Below are positions 1 through 8,558 of a stretch of DNA of 64,000 nt, piece by piece (within the stretch, counting starts at the first letter, position 1; each line of letters begins with the position of its first letter). The stretch lies in NCBI GenBank assembly GCA_964400405.1, contig CAYNUO010000003.1, positions 1-64,000 on the forward strand, written 5' to 3'. The position numbers and the translations under genes were made by a program. The notes below the pieces were generated by a model. It was not told where the DNA came from and did not search any database. It saw nothing but the letters and a program-made list of their open reading frames with translations. Source of the stretch: CANKJK01 sp964400405 (GTDB taxonomy: Bacteria; Acidobacteriota; Vicinamibacteria; Vicinamibacterales; UBA2999).

Positions 1-1058
1 GGATAGTTGCCGAGCAGCTCGAGCGTCTCGCGCTTGTAGATCCAGATCTTGTGATTCGCGCCGTCCGCGACGTACATGAACTGCTGCGCGGCGTCCGGCG
101 AGAACGCGACGGACATCACCGAGCCGAACGCCTTCGTCTCCGGCGCGACCAGCAGCTCCTTCACGTACGTGCCGTCCTTCTTGAAGATCTGCACGCGGTT
201 GTTCGCGCGGTCGCACGCGTAGAGCAGGCCGGCCCTGTCTTCGGCGAGGCAATGCACGTGGTCGAACTGCTCGCGGCGCTTCACGGGGTCCAGCTTCCCC
301 ATCTTCTCCACGGCGCCCGTGGACGGAGCCTGTTCCTCGACCGGCGGCTTGCCGTAGGCACCCCAGTGCCGCTTGTACGCACCCGTGTCGGCGTCGAACA
401 CGATGATGCGGCGGTTCTCGTAGCCGTCGGCGACGAAGACCTCGTTCGTCTTCGGGTCGACGAGCATGCTGGTCGGCCCGCCGAGGTTCACGGTGTCGCT
501 GTTCGTCTTGCCCTGCGCCTTGCCGATCTGCAGCAGCAGCCTGCCGTCGCGGCTCAGCTTCAGCAGTGAAGACGGCGGCGTGCTGCTGTCGACCCACACG
601 TTTCCCTTGTGGTCGACGGTGATGCCGTGCTCGGAAGTCGGCCACGCACCGTCCGGATAAGGACCGGACACCTGCTTGCCGAGCGGCGCGCCCTTCTGAT
701 CGTGGATGAGGCCCCACGCCTGCACGACGGCGCCGGCCTGGTCGAACTCGATGACCGGCGGCGCCGGGAAGCAGCACTCGGCCTCTCCGGTGAGGCCGAA
801 CCGTTCGGACAGATTGGTCGTGCCGCCCGGGCGATGCGCGATCCAGACGTGGTCCTTCGCGTCGACCCACACGGCGCCGATGTTGCCGACGATCCACTTG
901 TTGGGCAGCTCTTTCGGCCAGCCCGGGTCGTACGTGAAGGTCGGCATCATCTGGGTGCCGGCCTTCGGGCGCGCGCCCTGCGCCACCGCCATCACCGCCA
1001 CAACCACGACGAACCCGACCGCGACAACGGCCACCCGCATCATCCGAGCTGCGCGCAT
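1..1058 (-). CDS. NHL/six-bladed beta-propeller secreted protein (3' end cut by window edge)
   Basis: Reading from the ATG at 1058 gives an uninterrupted frame to the window edge (352 residues, no stop). The first about 27 residues are a signal peptide or anchor (MRAARMMRV then a Val/Ala stretch ending AVAQG). The rest shows repeated propeller-strand motifs of the type GITVDHKGNVWV, SMLVDPKTNEVFVADGYENRRI and CLAEDRAGLLYACDRANNRVQIF, which are typical of NHL repeats. It probably acts outside the cytoplasm as a binding or lyase-type propeller; the peptidyl-hydroxyglycine alpha-amidating lyase family is the nearest named relative I can suggest. A GGGAGG-like ribosome site lies just upstream. 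No enzymatic activity can be assigned from the visible part. Confidence 0.8.
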   Translation of the reverse strand, partial: MRAARMMRVAVVAVGFVVVVAVMAVAQGARPKAGTQMMPTFTYDPGWPKELPNKWIVGNIGAVWVDAKDHVWIAHRPGGTTNLSERFGLTGEAECCFPAPPVIEFDQAGAVVQAWGLIHDQKGAPLGKQVSGPYPDGAWPTSEHGITVDHKGNVWVDSSTPPSSLLKLSRDGRLLLQIGKAQGKTNSDTVNLGGPTSMLVDPKTNEVFVADGYENRRIIVFDADTGAYKRHWGAYGKPPVEEQAPSTGAVEKMGKLDPVKRREQFDHVHCLAEDRAGLLYACDRANNRVQIFKKDGTYVKELLVAPETKAFGSVMSVAFSPDAAQQFMYVADGANHKIWIYKRETLELLGNY

Positions 1059-1127
1059 CTCCCGGCCCTCCCGAGGCCGACGCCATGCTACGCCAGGACG
1101 GACGGCGCCACGCCGCCGGAACCGGGT

Positions 1128-1778
1128 TCAGACGTGCAGAATGCTCAGCACCACATGGCCACCCGACCAGAGTTCACGCTGGAGGCCGTCGACGCCGGGG
1201 CCGTGCACCCACAGGACGAACACCGGACGGCCCTCGATGAGCGATGACATCATGCCGTGCACGCGAACGCCGTGACGACCCGCGATGTCCGACACCAGGG
1301 CGAAGGGGTCGTCGCACAGGGACACGTCAAAAGTGATGCGGGCCAGCTCACCGGGCACGGTGAACAGGCTCACGAAGGCGCGGAAGATGTCGGATTCCGT
1401 GACAAGGCCCACAACACGCTCGCCCTCGACAACCGGCAGCGCACCAATCTTGAACGTGCGCATCTGCTCGGCGACCTGCTCGATGGGCGCATCGGGGTGG
1501 GTGGTGATGACGGGCGCATGCATCACCGCCGCCACGGTCGGGCTGCCGGCGAACGCGGCGCCACCGGACGCGGCGAAGGGGTCCACGGCCGCCGGCGCGG
1601 CGTGGAGCACGTCGCCGTGCGACACGATGCCCACGAGCCGGTGCGAGCCCTTCGCGGTTGCCTCGACGACAGGCAGACGGCGGATGCCGTACTCGGTCAT
1701 CAGGGCCGCCGCCTGACCCAGGGGGGCGCCGGGACCGATGGTGACGACCTTCGGCGTCATCCACATCCGCACGATCAT
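1128..1778 (-). CDS. CBS-domain pair protein (AcuB-like, CBS-CBS-ACT)
   Basis: A 216-residue protein. Residues 1-60 and about 90-145 are two CBS repeats, with the hallmark ends YGIRRLPVVE...LVGIVSHGDVL and FKIGALPVVEGERVVGLVTESDIF. The last about 70 residues (ARITFDVSLCDDPFALVSDI...) look like an ACT-type ligand-binding fold. CBS pairs sense adenosine nucleotides, so a regulatory role is likely. I chose the ATG at 1778 (MIVRMWMTPKVV) because GGAGA lies 8 bases upstream and homology begins there; the frame stays open further up, but that part would run into the divergent transporter promoter. The next gene up, on the other strand, starts at 1870, so 1779-1869 is a shared divergent promoter region. 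Confidence 0.85.
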   Translation of the reverse strand: MIVRMWMTPKVVTIGPGAPLGQAAALMTEYGIRRLPVVEATAKGSHRLVGIVSHGDVLHAAPAAVDPFAASGGAAFAGSPTVAAVMHAPVITTHPDAPIEQVAEQMRTFKIGALPVVEGERVVGLVTESDIFRAFVSLFTVPGELARITFDVSLCDDPFALVSDIAGRHGVRVHGMMSSLIEGRPVFVLWVHGPGVDGLQRELWSGGHVVLSILHV

Positions 1779-1858
1779 GGCCGCATCTCCAGCGAAGGCA
1801 TGGCTTCGCAGGTAATCGGCCGCGCGGGACGGGGTGTGAATGAGGCTATTGGCCGAGG

Positions 1859-1864
1859 TACGAT
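1859..1864 (+). promoter_or_regulatory. -10-like hexamer directly before the MFS gene
   Basis: TACGAT ends 5 bases before the ATG at 1870. No convincing -35 is visible at 16-18 bases. It fits the leaderless pattern seen at several other genes here, but a GAGG at about 1855-1858 could instead serve as a ribosome site for a longer transcript. Confidence 0.35.
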
Positions 1865-1869
1865 CAGCC

Positions 1870-3444
1870 ATGGCACAACCCCGCCAGGGCCTCTGGCTCA
1901 TACTCTGGTCCCTCCTCATCAGCCTGTTCCTGAGCGCGCTCGATTCCACCATCGTGGCGACGGCGCTGCCGACCATCGTGGGCGACCTCGGCGATCTGGA
2001 TCACATCGCGTGGGTGTTCACCGCCTACCTGCTGACGTCCACGATCAGCGTGCCGCTCTTCGGGAAGATCAGCGACATCTACGGCCGGCGCCAGGTGTTC
2101 CAGGCGACGATCGTCATCTTCCTGGCCGGCTCGGTGCTCTCCGGCCTGTCGCAGTCGATGACGCAGCTGATTCTCTTCCGCGGCATCCAGGGCATCGGCG
2201 GCGGCGGACTGCTGGCGATGACGTTCACGATCCTCGGCGACATCCTCTCGCCGCGCGAGCGCCCGCAGTACATGGGCTACTTCACGGGCGTGTTCGCGGC
2301 CGCCAGCGTGATCGGGCCGCTGGTCGGCGGCTTCTTCGTCGATCACCTGAGCTGGCGGTGGGTGTTCTACGTGAACATTCCGTTCGGGATCGCGGCGCTC
2401 GCGGTCACGGCGAAGTATCTCCGCGTGCCTGCGCCGACCGAGCGCCGGCCGATCGACTTCCTCGGCTCCGCCCTGTTCAGCATCGCGGTCACCAGTCTGT
2501 TGCTCGGCGCCACGTGGGGCGGCACTGAGTATCCATGGACGTCGCCGATCATCGTCGGGCTGCTGTCGGCCGGCGTCGTGGTGAGCGTCCTGTTCCTGCT
2601 GCAGGAGCGCCGCGCGGAGGAACCGCTGCTGCCGCTGCGGCTGTTCAGGAACGACGTGTTCTCGGTCTGTGTCGTGATGGGCGTCCTGTCCGGCTCCGTC
2701 ATGGTCATCGCCTCGGTGTTCCTGCCGCTGTTCCTGCAGATCGTGCGCGGCGTATCGGCCACCAATTCCGGGTATCTGCTGGTGCCGATGATGGGTGGCG
2801 TGCTGATCGGCTCCACTTACGGCGGACGGCTCATCACGCGCACGGGCCGCTACAAGCCGATGACGATCGCCGGCGGACTGCTGAGCATCGCCGGCATCGC
2901 CATGCTCGCGCGGATCGACGTGGACGCCTCGCGCACGTTCGTCTCGATCGGAATGGCCATCCTCGGGCTGGGCGTCGGCACGTCGTCACCGGTGATGACG
3001 CTCGCCGTCCAGAACGTCGCCGCGAAGGCCGACATGGGCGCCGCCACGTCGGCCGTGAACTTCTTCCGGTCGCTCGGCAGCGCCTTCGGCGTGGCGCTCT
3101 TCGGCTCGATCCAGAGCGCACGCTTCCATGCCGTACTCGCGGCCAGGCTTCCCGGCGCGGCGATGGTCGGCGACAGCATCCTCAACAGCCCGAAGGCCGT
3201 GCTGGCGCTGCCGGCGCCGACCCTCCAGGCGATCCAGGCGGCGGTGGCGGCGGGCGTCGCCGTGGTGTTCCAGTGGGCGCTGCCGGTCACCGTCCTCGCG
3301 TTCCTGGTCTCGTTCTTCCTGCGCGAGGTGCCGCTCCGTGACGACGTGAACGTCGGCTCCGCGGCGATCGAAGGGATGGAAGAGGCCGGTTTCGGCGTGC
3401 TGGGCGAGCCGGCGCCGATCGGGATGGACGAAGGCCACCACTGA
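1870..3444 (+). CDS. MFS multidrug transporter, DHA2/EmrB-QacA type, 14 TM
   Basis: A 524-residue integral membrane protein. Near the N-terminus LDSTIVATALPTIVGDL is the family motif of 14-helix drug:proton antiporters. FGKISDIYGRRQVF is the conserved loop 2-3 MFS motif, and the antiporter-type glycine-rich motif follows at GVFAAASVIGPLVGGFF. It probably exports lipophilic drugs or dyes using the proton gradient. The start is the ATG of MAQPRQGLW; an in-frame ATG at 1840 would add ten residues that are not family-like. It stands alone, divergent from the CBS gene. No dedicated regulator is adjacent. Confidence 0.93.
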   Translation: MAQPRQGLWLILWSLLISLFLSALDSTIVATALPTIVGDLGDLDHIAWVFTAYLLTSTISVPLFGKISDIYGRRQVFQATIVIFLAGSVLSGLSQSMTQLILFRGIQGIGGGGLLAMTFTILGDILSPRERPQYMGYFTGVFAAASVIGPLVGGFFVDHLSWRWVFYVNIPFGIAALAVTAKYLRVPAPTERRPIDFLGSALFSIAVTSLLLGATWGGTEYPWTSPIIVGLLSAGVVVSVLFLLQERRAEEPLLPLRLFRNDVFSVCVVMGVLSGSVMVIASVFLPLFLQIVRGVSATNSGYLLVPMMGGVLIGSTYGGRLITRTGRYKPMTIAGGLLSIAGIAMLARIDVDASRTFVSIGMAILGLGVGTSSPVMTLAVQNVAAKADMGAATSAVNFFRSLGSAFGVALFGSIQSARFHAVLAARLPGAAMVGDSILNSPKAVLALPAPTLQAIQAAVAAGVAVVFQWALPVTVLAFLVSFFLREVPLRDDVNVGSAAIEGMEEAGFGVLGEPAPIGMDEGHH

Positions 3445-3566
3445 CGCCCGTGTTCCGGTGACCCCTTTCGAACAGCGCCGGGGGCGCGGCCTGGGGATGA
3501 TGAAACATCTCGTCCCTGAAACAGGCCGGCCGATTCGGCCGCTGGCCACACCCGAAAGACAGGTCC

Positions 3567-4157
3567 ATGACACGCATCACACTCGGAAGACTCCTCGGCA
3601 TCGTCGGCGCCGTGGGCGTCATGACGTTCGGCATCACGCCCTCGGCACACGCGCAGAGCTACGTGAGCCCCTTCATCGGCTATGACTTCGGCGGTGACTC
3701 CGGATGCCCGGCGATCGATGACTGCGCCGACAGGAAGGTCAATGCCGGCGCGGCGGTCGGCACGTTCGGGTCCCTGCTCGGAGTCGAACTCGAGGTCGGC
3801 TATGCCAATGACTTCTTCGGCAACGCCACGGATTACTCCTCAAGCCTGCTGACCGTGATGGCAAACGGGCTGGTGGGGCCGAAGTTCGGTCCCGTGCGTC
3901 CGTACGGGACGGGCGGATTCGGGCTGATCAAGACACGGGTCGCACTGAGCGCGCCGTCGCTGGTCAGCGACAGCAACAACCACCTGGGCTTCAACCTGGG
4001 CGGCGGGCTGATGGTCTTCATGGGCAACCATCTGGGACTTCGCGGAGAGATCCGCCGGTTCCATGCGATCCAGGAACTGTCGGTACCGTGGTTGCCGCTC
4101 GACGGCACGACGCTCGACTTCACCCGGGCCAGCGCCGCGCTGTTGCTGCGGTTCTGA
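3567..4157 (+). CDS. Small outer-membrane beta-barrel protein
   Basis: A 196-residue protein with a signal peptide (MTRITLGRLLGIVGAVGVMTFG, cleavage after the AHA in SAHAQ). It then has alternating hydrophobic strands and ends in LLLRF, the terminal aromatic typical of outer-membrane barrels. Segments such as GVELEVGYAND and GPVRPYGTGGFGLIKTRV match the eight-stranded OmpA/OmpW-like porin-family fold, common in Acidobacteria. The cargo, if any, is unknown. Upstream, 3445-3566 holds no gene; it contains short GGCCG/CGGCC inverted repeats but no clear promoter. An AGACAGG sits before the start. Confidence 0.8.
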   Translation: MTRITLGRLLGIVGAVGVMTFGITPSAHAQSYVSPFIGYDFGGDSGCPAIDDCADRKVNAGAAVGTFGSLLGVELEVGYANDFFGNATDYSSSLLTVMANGLVGPKFGPVRPYGTGGFGLIKTRVALSAPSLVSDSNNHLGFNLGGGLMVFMGNHLGLRGEIRRFHAIQELSVPWLPLDGTTLDFTRASAALLLRF

Positions 4158-4192
4158 CGCCCCGCACGGCGTAACGCTGAGACCGTCCGCAT

Positions 4193-4216
4193 CGTCCTGA
4201 CGCGCAGGTCAGGACG
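4193..4216. terminator. Hairpin between convergent genes
   Basis: Perfect 9-base arms CGTCCTGAC and GTCAGGACG flank a 6-base loop. It follows the plus-strand barrel gene by 35 bases and overlaps the stop codon of the minus-strand gene ending at 4209. There is no U-tract on either side, so termination is inferred from geometry only. Confidence 0.5.
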
Positions 4217-5417
4217 GCCGGGCGGTCCGGGCGTGGGCGTCGATCTCGAGCGCCGAGTGCTCCCAGCACAGCGCGCAGATGCCGTGGGAGAGCGTGAAGC
4301 GCTCACCTTCCTGCGGCAGGAATTGCCGGATCGGCACCCAGTGGCCATCGGCAACCCGGACGCGCGTGCACCACGCACAGGCAACCACGAGGTTGCGCGC
4401 GTCGATGAGCGACGCGTCCACCGGCGGCCACGGCCGCGCGGCCGCCACCTCGCGCAGCAGACGCTGATGCCGATCCCGGAAGCGTTCGCGATATTCGTTC
4501 AACAGCGCGAAGACCTCCGGACCGGCCGCCGCCACTTCCGGAAGCGTCCGCATGCAGGCGTCGATCTCTGACACACGGACGATCAGCGCGTGCCCCGCCA
4601 GGTCCCACGCGGTCCTGGTGACGGAAGATGAGCCGACGAGCTCGGCAAGACGGCTTCCGATGGCAACGGCGGCGCGGAGCCGCCAGGCACAACCGACGGT
4701 CCCTTCGGGCGCGTCCCGCAAACCCGCCAGCAGCGCGCCGGCCGCGGCGATGCCGTCGGTCTCGGGCCGCAACCCCAGCAGACAACGCGCGCGCTGTTCC
4801 GCGAACTCCAACTCGCGCCTGACCACGCCCTCAGACGCCGGCGCTCTGTCCAGCCAGGCTTCCGCTTCGGCGTACCGGCCGGCCACGTTCAGCGCGACGA
4901 CGTTGACGAGCCAGACGATCCGATCCGTGGCCGGTCGCCCCGTGACCGCGGTCGAGGCCGTGTGCGCCTCGTCGAGCGCCGCCCGGGCGGCCTCGACATC
5001 ACCCAGATAGGCCGCCAGTCGGGCACGCTGCAGCGCGAGCGACAGGCGCAGCCGCGCGGCGTGCGGTTCGTCGAACGCCTCGGCCGCCGTCGCGATCTGC
5101 TCGAGGACAGCAGGCATGCGCGCGTAGTCCTCGATGGCGTGCAGCGCCGTGGCCAGTTGCAGGCGCGCGCGGGCCAGGTCCCATCGGTCATCCACGCGTT
5201 CGGCAAGCGCGGCCGCGGCATGGGCCAGCGCGAGGGCCTCGAACTCCCGGCCGTCGTTGGCGCAGAGCCGGGCCAGGTTCACTGTGGCGGCACGGGCCTC
5301 GACGCCCCCGGTTTCGCGCGTGGCGCCGAGGACGGCACGAAAGAGCCGCTCCGCCTCCGCAAGGTTGCCGGCCCGCTCGAGCGCCTCGCCGTCGCGCAGG
5401 GCTTGCTCAGCGTCCAT
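4209..5417 (-). CDS. TPR-like helical repeat protein with C-terminal CxxC/HGICxxC zinc-ribbon-like tail
   Basis: A 402-residue, Ala-rich helical protein with no signal peptide, so probably cytoplasmic. It starts MDAEQALRDGEALERAGNLAEAERLFRAV-type and continues as tetratricopeptide-like helix pairs to about residue 320. The last about 55 residues hold CAWCTRVRVADGHW and then SHGICALCWE. This is the Cys-rich tail often found at the C-terminus of bacterial sensor proteins, and it recurs here in the protein at 57943-59115. The start at 5417 overlaps the end of the M23 peptidase gene by 11 bases, so the two are probably translationally coupled. Specific function unknown; a protein-interaction or signalling scaffold is likely. 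Confidence 0.75.
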   Translation of the reverse strand: MDAEQALRDGEALERAGNLAEAERLFRAVLGATRETGGVEARAATVNLARLCANDGREFEALALAHAAAALAERVDDRWDLARARLQLATALHAIEDYARMPAVLEQIATAAEAFDEPHAARLRLSLALQRARLAAYLGDVEAARAALDEAHTASTAVTGRPATDRIVWLVNVVALNVAGRYAEAEAWLDRAPASEGVVRRELEFAEQRARCLLGLRPETDGIAAAGALLAGLRDAPEGTVGCAWRLRAAVAIGSRLAELVGSSSVTRTAWDLAGHALIVRVSEIDACMRTLPEVAAAGPEVFALLNEYRERFRDRHQRLLREVAAARPWPPVDASLIDARNLVVACAWCTRVRVADGHWVPIRQFLPQEGERFTLSHGICALCWEHSALEIDAHARTARPS

Positions 5418-6975
5418 GCGCGTTCGCAGCCGGCTTCGGCCTCGACGCGGCCGGTCCCTTCGCTGCGGCCTTCTTCGCCGTGCCCTTCCTGCGCACGGCC
5501 TTGCGGACCACTGGCTTCGGCAGTTCCGGACGTTCGGGTTCGAGCACCTGCGTCCAGGCCCGGCACACGGCGGGGTCGTCCACCGACAACCCGGCATGCG
5601 TCGCCACCGACCCATCCGTCCCGACGACCATCGACGCGCCGGCCGGCAGCACCGGCGGCGCGAACGCGAGCATCTGCCGCGCGACCCACGCCTGCTCGGC
5701 CGCGCTGAGAATCCAGAACTCGAGCTGGCGCGACGAATCGCGAGGGTCGATGTAGTCGTTGCCGAGACGCGCCTCGAAGTGCAGGTGCGGCCCGGTCGAG
5801 TGCCCCGTCGAGCCCACGAGGCCGAGCACGTCGCCGCGCAGCAGCACGTCACCTGTGCGCAGGCCCTTCGCGGTGGCGGCCAGATGCGCGTAGTAGGTCC
5901 GGTAGCCGCGCCCGTGATCGATGATGACCAGTTTCCCGAAGCCGCGCGCGGTGCCGGCGAACGCGACGGTGCCGTCCGCGACGGCGTGCACGTCCACGCC
6001 GCGGTCCGCCATCATGTCGATCCCCAGGTGGTACCCGCGCGGTTTCACGACGCGCGTGACGACCTTCTTCGTCCGGCTCTTCCCCTGGCGCACGACGCGC
6101 CTCTCGACGCGCGTGGCGGGGCCGACGCCGCGTGACACGCGTTCGAAGTGCACGGCGGAGTTCCACAGGAGGCGCTCGTAGTCGGTGCCGTTCAGCCCGA
6201 AGAGCACGCCGGGGCCGTCGGGACGCTCGACCCACCACGCGGCGTCGATCCGCCGCCGTGTGGCTGCATCGAGCACCTCGATGCTCTGCAACCGTTCCGG
6301 ATCCTGGGTTCCGCGCCGCTCCAGCACGAGACGGACGACGGTAGCCGGCGCCTCCTCGCCCTCTGCTTCCGGCACCGGCGCCATCTCGGGCAGCAGCACT
6401 TCGACCTGCCAGCGGATGCGGCCGGGGATGTCGAGCAGTGGCCCGAGCCGCTCGGGGTTGATCGCGGGCGTCGGCACTTCGATCACGCGACGCTGAGGTT
6501 CACAGCTGGAAAGCGGCGGCTGCCCGGCCGCAGGCCCGGCCAGATGCAACGACGCCACACCCTCGGCGCCGCCGGTGACGGCGACATACGGCACGCAGGA
6601 ATCATCCGCTCCGCCGGGCACGCCGTTCGCGTCGAAGAAGGCACGCACGACATCCGCGTCGGTACCGAGCCGGGGACCGAGCACGGCCGGCGTGACCGTG
6701 TCGACGCAACCTTCGGTCGTCGAGACGTACCGGTCGACGGCGGGCAGTTCAGCAGGTGACCGTGGAGGCACCGCGCGCCGGCGAACCGGCCTGCGGGCGG
6801 GCGCTTTGGCCCTGGCCGAAGCCGTCGCGCGCGTCCTGGGGTTGGCCGGCTTCGCGCCGGCCGCCGGCGACCCCGCCGAGGCGCCCAGAAACGCGACGGC
6901 GCCGAGGACGCTCAGGGCGCCGAGGACCGCGGACCGGAGGCCCGTCCGTCGTGTCTGGCTGCGTGCATCCGGCAC
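5407..6975 (-). CDS. M23 (LytM-type) peptidase, exported
   Basis: A protein of about 522 residues. The N-terminus is Arg-rich, then has a hydrophobic export segment (SAVLGALSVLGAVAFLGASAG). The peptidase domain in the second half has the zinc motif HLGID, then HAVADGTVAFAG, GRGYRTYYAHL and the catalytic HLHFEARL. It probably cleaves peptidoglycan cross-bridges in the periplasm. The C-terminal about 130 residues end in a Lys/Ala/Pro-rich low-complexity tail. I prefer the GTG at 6975 because TATACT sits 6 bases upstream; the frame is also open from a GTG at 7014. Family membership is secure, the start is not. Confidence 0.88.
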   Translation of the reverse strand: MPDARSQTRRTGLRSAVLGALSVLGAVAFLGASAGSPAAGAKPANPRTRATASARAKAPARRPVRRRAVPPRSPAELPAVDRYVSTTEGCVDTVTPAVLGPRLGTDADVVRAFFDANGVPGGADDSCVPYVAVTGGAEGVASLHLAGPAAGQPPLSSCEPQRRVIEVPTPAINPERLGPLLDIPGRIRWQVEVLLPEMAPVPEAEGEEAPATVVRLVLERRGTQDPERLQSIEVLDAATRRRIDAAWWVERPDGPGVLFGLNGTDYERLLWNSAVHFERVSRGVGPATRVERRVVRQGKSRTKKVVTRVVKPRGYHLGIDMMADRGVDVHAVADGTVAFAGTARGFGKLVIIDHGRGYRTYYAHLAATAKGLRTGDVLLRGDVLGLVGSTGHSTGPHLHFEARLGNDYIDPRDSSRQLEFWILSAAEQAWVARQMLAFAPPVLPAGASMVVGTDGSVATHAGLSVDDPAVCRAWTQVLEPERPELPKPVVRKAVRRKGTAKKAAAKGPAASRPKPAANAHGR

Positions 6976-6981
6976 CCGGCG

Positions 6982-6987
6982 AGTATA
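6982..6987 (-). promoter_or_regulatory. -10-like TATACT directly before the M23 gene
   Basis: TATACT (minus strand) ends 6 bases before the GTG at 6975, so transcription would begin at or next to the start codon. No good -35 is visible. Alternatively the gene starts at the GTG at 7014 and this sequence is coding. Confidence 0.4.
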
Positions 6988-7044
6988 CCGGCCGGCGCCA
7001 GGCCACGCCGTCACGGCGACGGGGGATTCCGCCCGAAAACGCGG

Positions 7045-8190
7045 TCAGGGACGACGGCGGCGCAGCGGCTGGCTCAGCTTGATCGCCGCGACGATGCGGT
7101 AGGCGTAGTCCCAGTCGCCATCGACCTTGTAGAAACGCAGATTCGCGATCAGATTCGCCGCTGAGCCGAGGGCCACTTTCCGCGAAACCGACATCTCCTT
7201 GTACGCCCGCTCCGGCACGTGCGTGCCGGCGAGCGTCCGCGAGCCGTAGTTCGGGTCCCCTTCCCACTTCACGAAGTTGTCGCCCGTGAAGGCCAGAAAC
7301 GCGCCGTGCCAGTTGCCGTAGTCATACGCGACCTTCGCAAAGGTCCCGGAGCCGTCGACCCGGCTCGCCGGGCTGGCGCGGTCGGGGTCGTGCTTCGAGA
7401 GGAGGCCCAGGCCCTCGACGCGCAGCGTGCCGCCGAGTGCGGCCACATCCACGCCGGCGCCCAGCCCGGCCGCCACCGAGTCACCGACGGTGCCGACGTC
7501 ATACAGCTGTCCGCCTTCGTGGACGACGTGCAGCTGAACGAGACCGCGCGCCGTCACGCTGCCGCGTGTGACCACCTGGACCCGCGCGTTCAGACCGGCG
7601 TCGATGCGCTCACGCTGTTCGGGGGTGTTGAGCTTCTGCCAGGCGAGCCATGCGTCGTGTTGAAGGGCGCCTCGAGCCTTCTTCACCTGGAGCCCCGCCT
7701 CGTAGGAGCGGGTCATGCTGAGCGTGTCCACCTGGAGGGCCGGCACGAGCCCATGAGGGCCCGACTCCTCGGGCCAGAGCCCTGTGTTGATGTCGCGGCC
7801 CATCTGGCCGCTGCGGATGGTGCCGAGCGTGAAGGTGCCGAACGCCGAATCGAGCTCGACCGCCACGACGGGCCGGAACTTCTCGAAGGCCTTCGCATCG
7901 CCAGCGATGCTGTTCGAGTGAAAGCCGCCGAGGAAGCGCGCCGACGAGGACAGTGGAAACACGAGCTCGGCACGGACCTGTTCACCGATCAGCGTCTCGC
8001 CGTCACGGTACGCGTTGTCGAGGAACTCGGTGTTGTCGGCGTAGATGAACGACCGGATGTCGAGCGTGACGGGCGGCTTGTCGGGCGGCTGCGCGGGGGC
8101 CGGTTCCGTCGCCTGCGCCGAGGCGAGCGCCGGCAGGGTCACGAGGCAGACCGAGAACGCGACCACCTTGAGGAGCGTCAGCAGGCGCAT
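7045..8190 (-). CDS. Predicted outer-membrane beta-barrel protein, unidentified family
   Basis: A 381-residue protein with a clear signal peptide (MRLLTLLKVVAFSVCLVTLPALASAQ) and a Pro-rich linker. A long run of alternating strands follows, such as RAELVFPLSSSARFLGGFHSN and GLQVKKARGALQHDAWLAWQKL, ending with strands near LIANLRFYKVDGDWDYAYRIVAAIKLSQ. This suggests a porin-like barrel of about 14-18 strands. I do not recognise the family and no substrate can be inferred. Its ATG comes one base after the stop of the upstream cupin gene, so the two form one transcription unit. Confidence 0.72.
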   Translation of the reverse strand: MRLLTLLKVVAFSVCLVTLPALASAQATEPAPAQPPDKPPVTLDIRSFIYADNTEFLDNAYRDGETLIGEQVRAELVFPLSSSARFLGGFHSNSIAGDAKAFEKFRPVVAVELDSAFGTFTLGTIRSGQMGRDINTGLWPEESGPHGLVPALQVDTLSMTRSYEAGLQVKKARGALQHDAWLAWQKLNTPEQRERIDAGLNARVQVVTRGSVTARGLVQLHVVHEGGQLYDVGTVGDSVAAGLGAGVDVAALGGTLRVEGLGLLSKHDPDRASPASRVDGSGTFAKVAYDYGNWHGAFLAFTGDNFVKWEGDPNYGSRTLAGTHVPERAYKEMSVSRKVALGSAANLIANLRFYKVDGDWDYAYRIVAAIKLSQPLRRRRP

Positions 8191-8191
8191 G

Positions 8192-8533
8192 TCAGGACCG
8201 CTTCCCTGCGTTCGGACCGGGTGCCAGGACGGCCATGACGAGCAGCCGTCCGGCGCCGCTGTTCACGACCCCGTGGGGCACGCCCTCGGGCGCCACGAGC
8301 ATGTCGCCGGCGCGCATGGGCAGGTCCTGCCCGTCCAGCAGGAAGCGGCCGTCGCCCTCCAGCACGTAGTACATCTTGTCCATGCCCGCGTGCGCATGCA
8401 GCGCGTGGGACTGCCCCGGCTCGAAGGCGTTCAGCCCGACGAGGAGACGCGCGGATTCAAAGAGCGTGGCCTTGCCCATGGCGTCGGCGCGCCAGACCGC
8501 GTGGTCGCCGGGCCGGAAGACGGTCGGATGCAT
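8192..8533 (-). CDS. Small cupin protein
   Basis: A 113-residue single-domain cupin. Motif 1 is HALHAHAGMDKMYYVLEGDG, with the usual Glu replaced by Lys, and motif 2 is GDMLVAPEGVPHGVVN. The His residues could hold a metal, but the lost Glu leaves its catalytic status open; a sugar-binding or sensor role is possible. I chose the ATG at 8533 (MHPTVFRPGD) because TACGAT lies 7 bases upstream. An ATG at 8542 would add three residues. It is followed at once by the barrel gene. Confidence 0.82.
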   Translation of the reverse strand: MHPTVFRPGDHAVWRADAMGKATLFESARLLVGLNAFEPGQSHALHAHAGMDKMYYVLEGDGRFLLDGQDLPMRAGDMLVAPEGVPHGVVNSGAGRLLVMAVLAPGPNAGKRS

Positions 8534-8540
8534 GACCCGC

Positions 8541-8550
8541 ATCGTACAAT
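8541..8550. promoter_or_regulatory. Overlapping divergent -10 elements, cupin and glycan operons
   Basis: The ten bases ATCGTACAAT carry TACAAT on the plus strand (8545-8550, 8 bases before the GTG at 8559) and TACGAT on the minus strand (8546-8541, 7 bases before the ATG at 8533). The two hexamers share two base pairs, so polymerase could engage only one direction at a time. No clear -35 is seen on either side. Confidence 0.5.
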
Positions 8551-8558
8551 TTCCGGCT

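Noticed and set aside
8376..8558. Longer N-terminus for the fused glycosyltransferase starting at 8376
   Set aside because: The extra codons are antisense to the cupin gene and do not match the paralogue; the GTG at 8559 fits homology and promoter.
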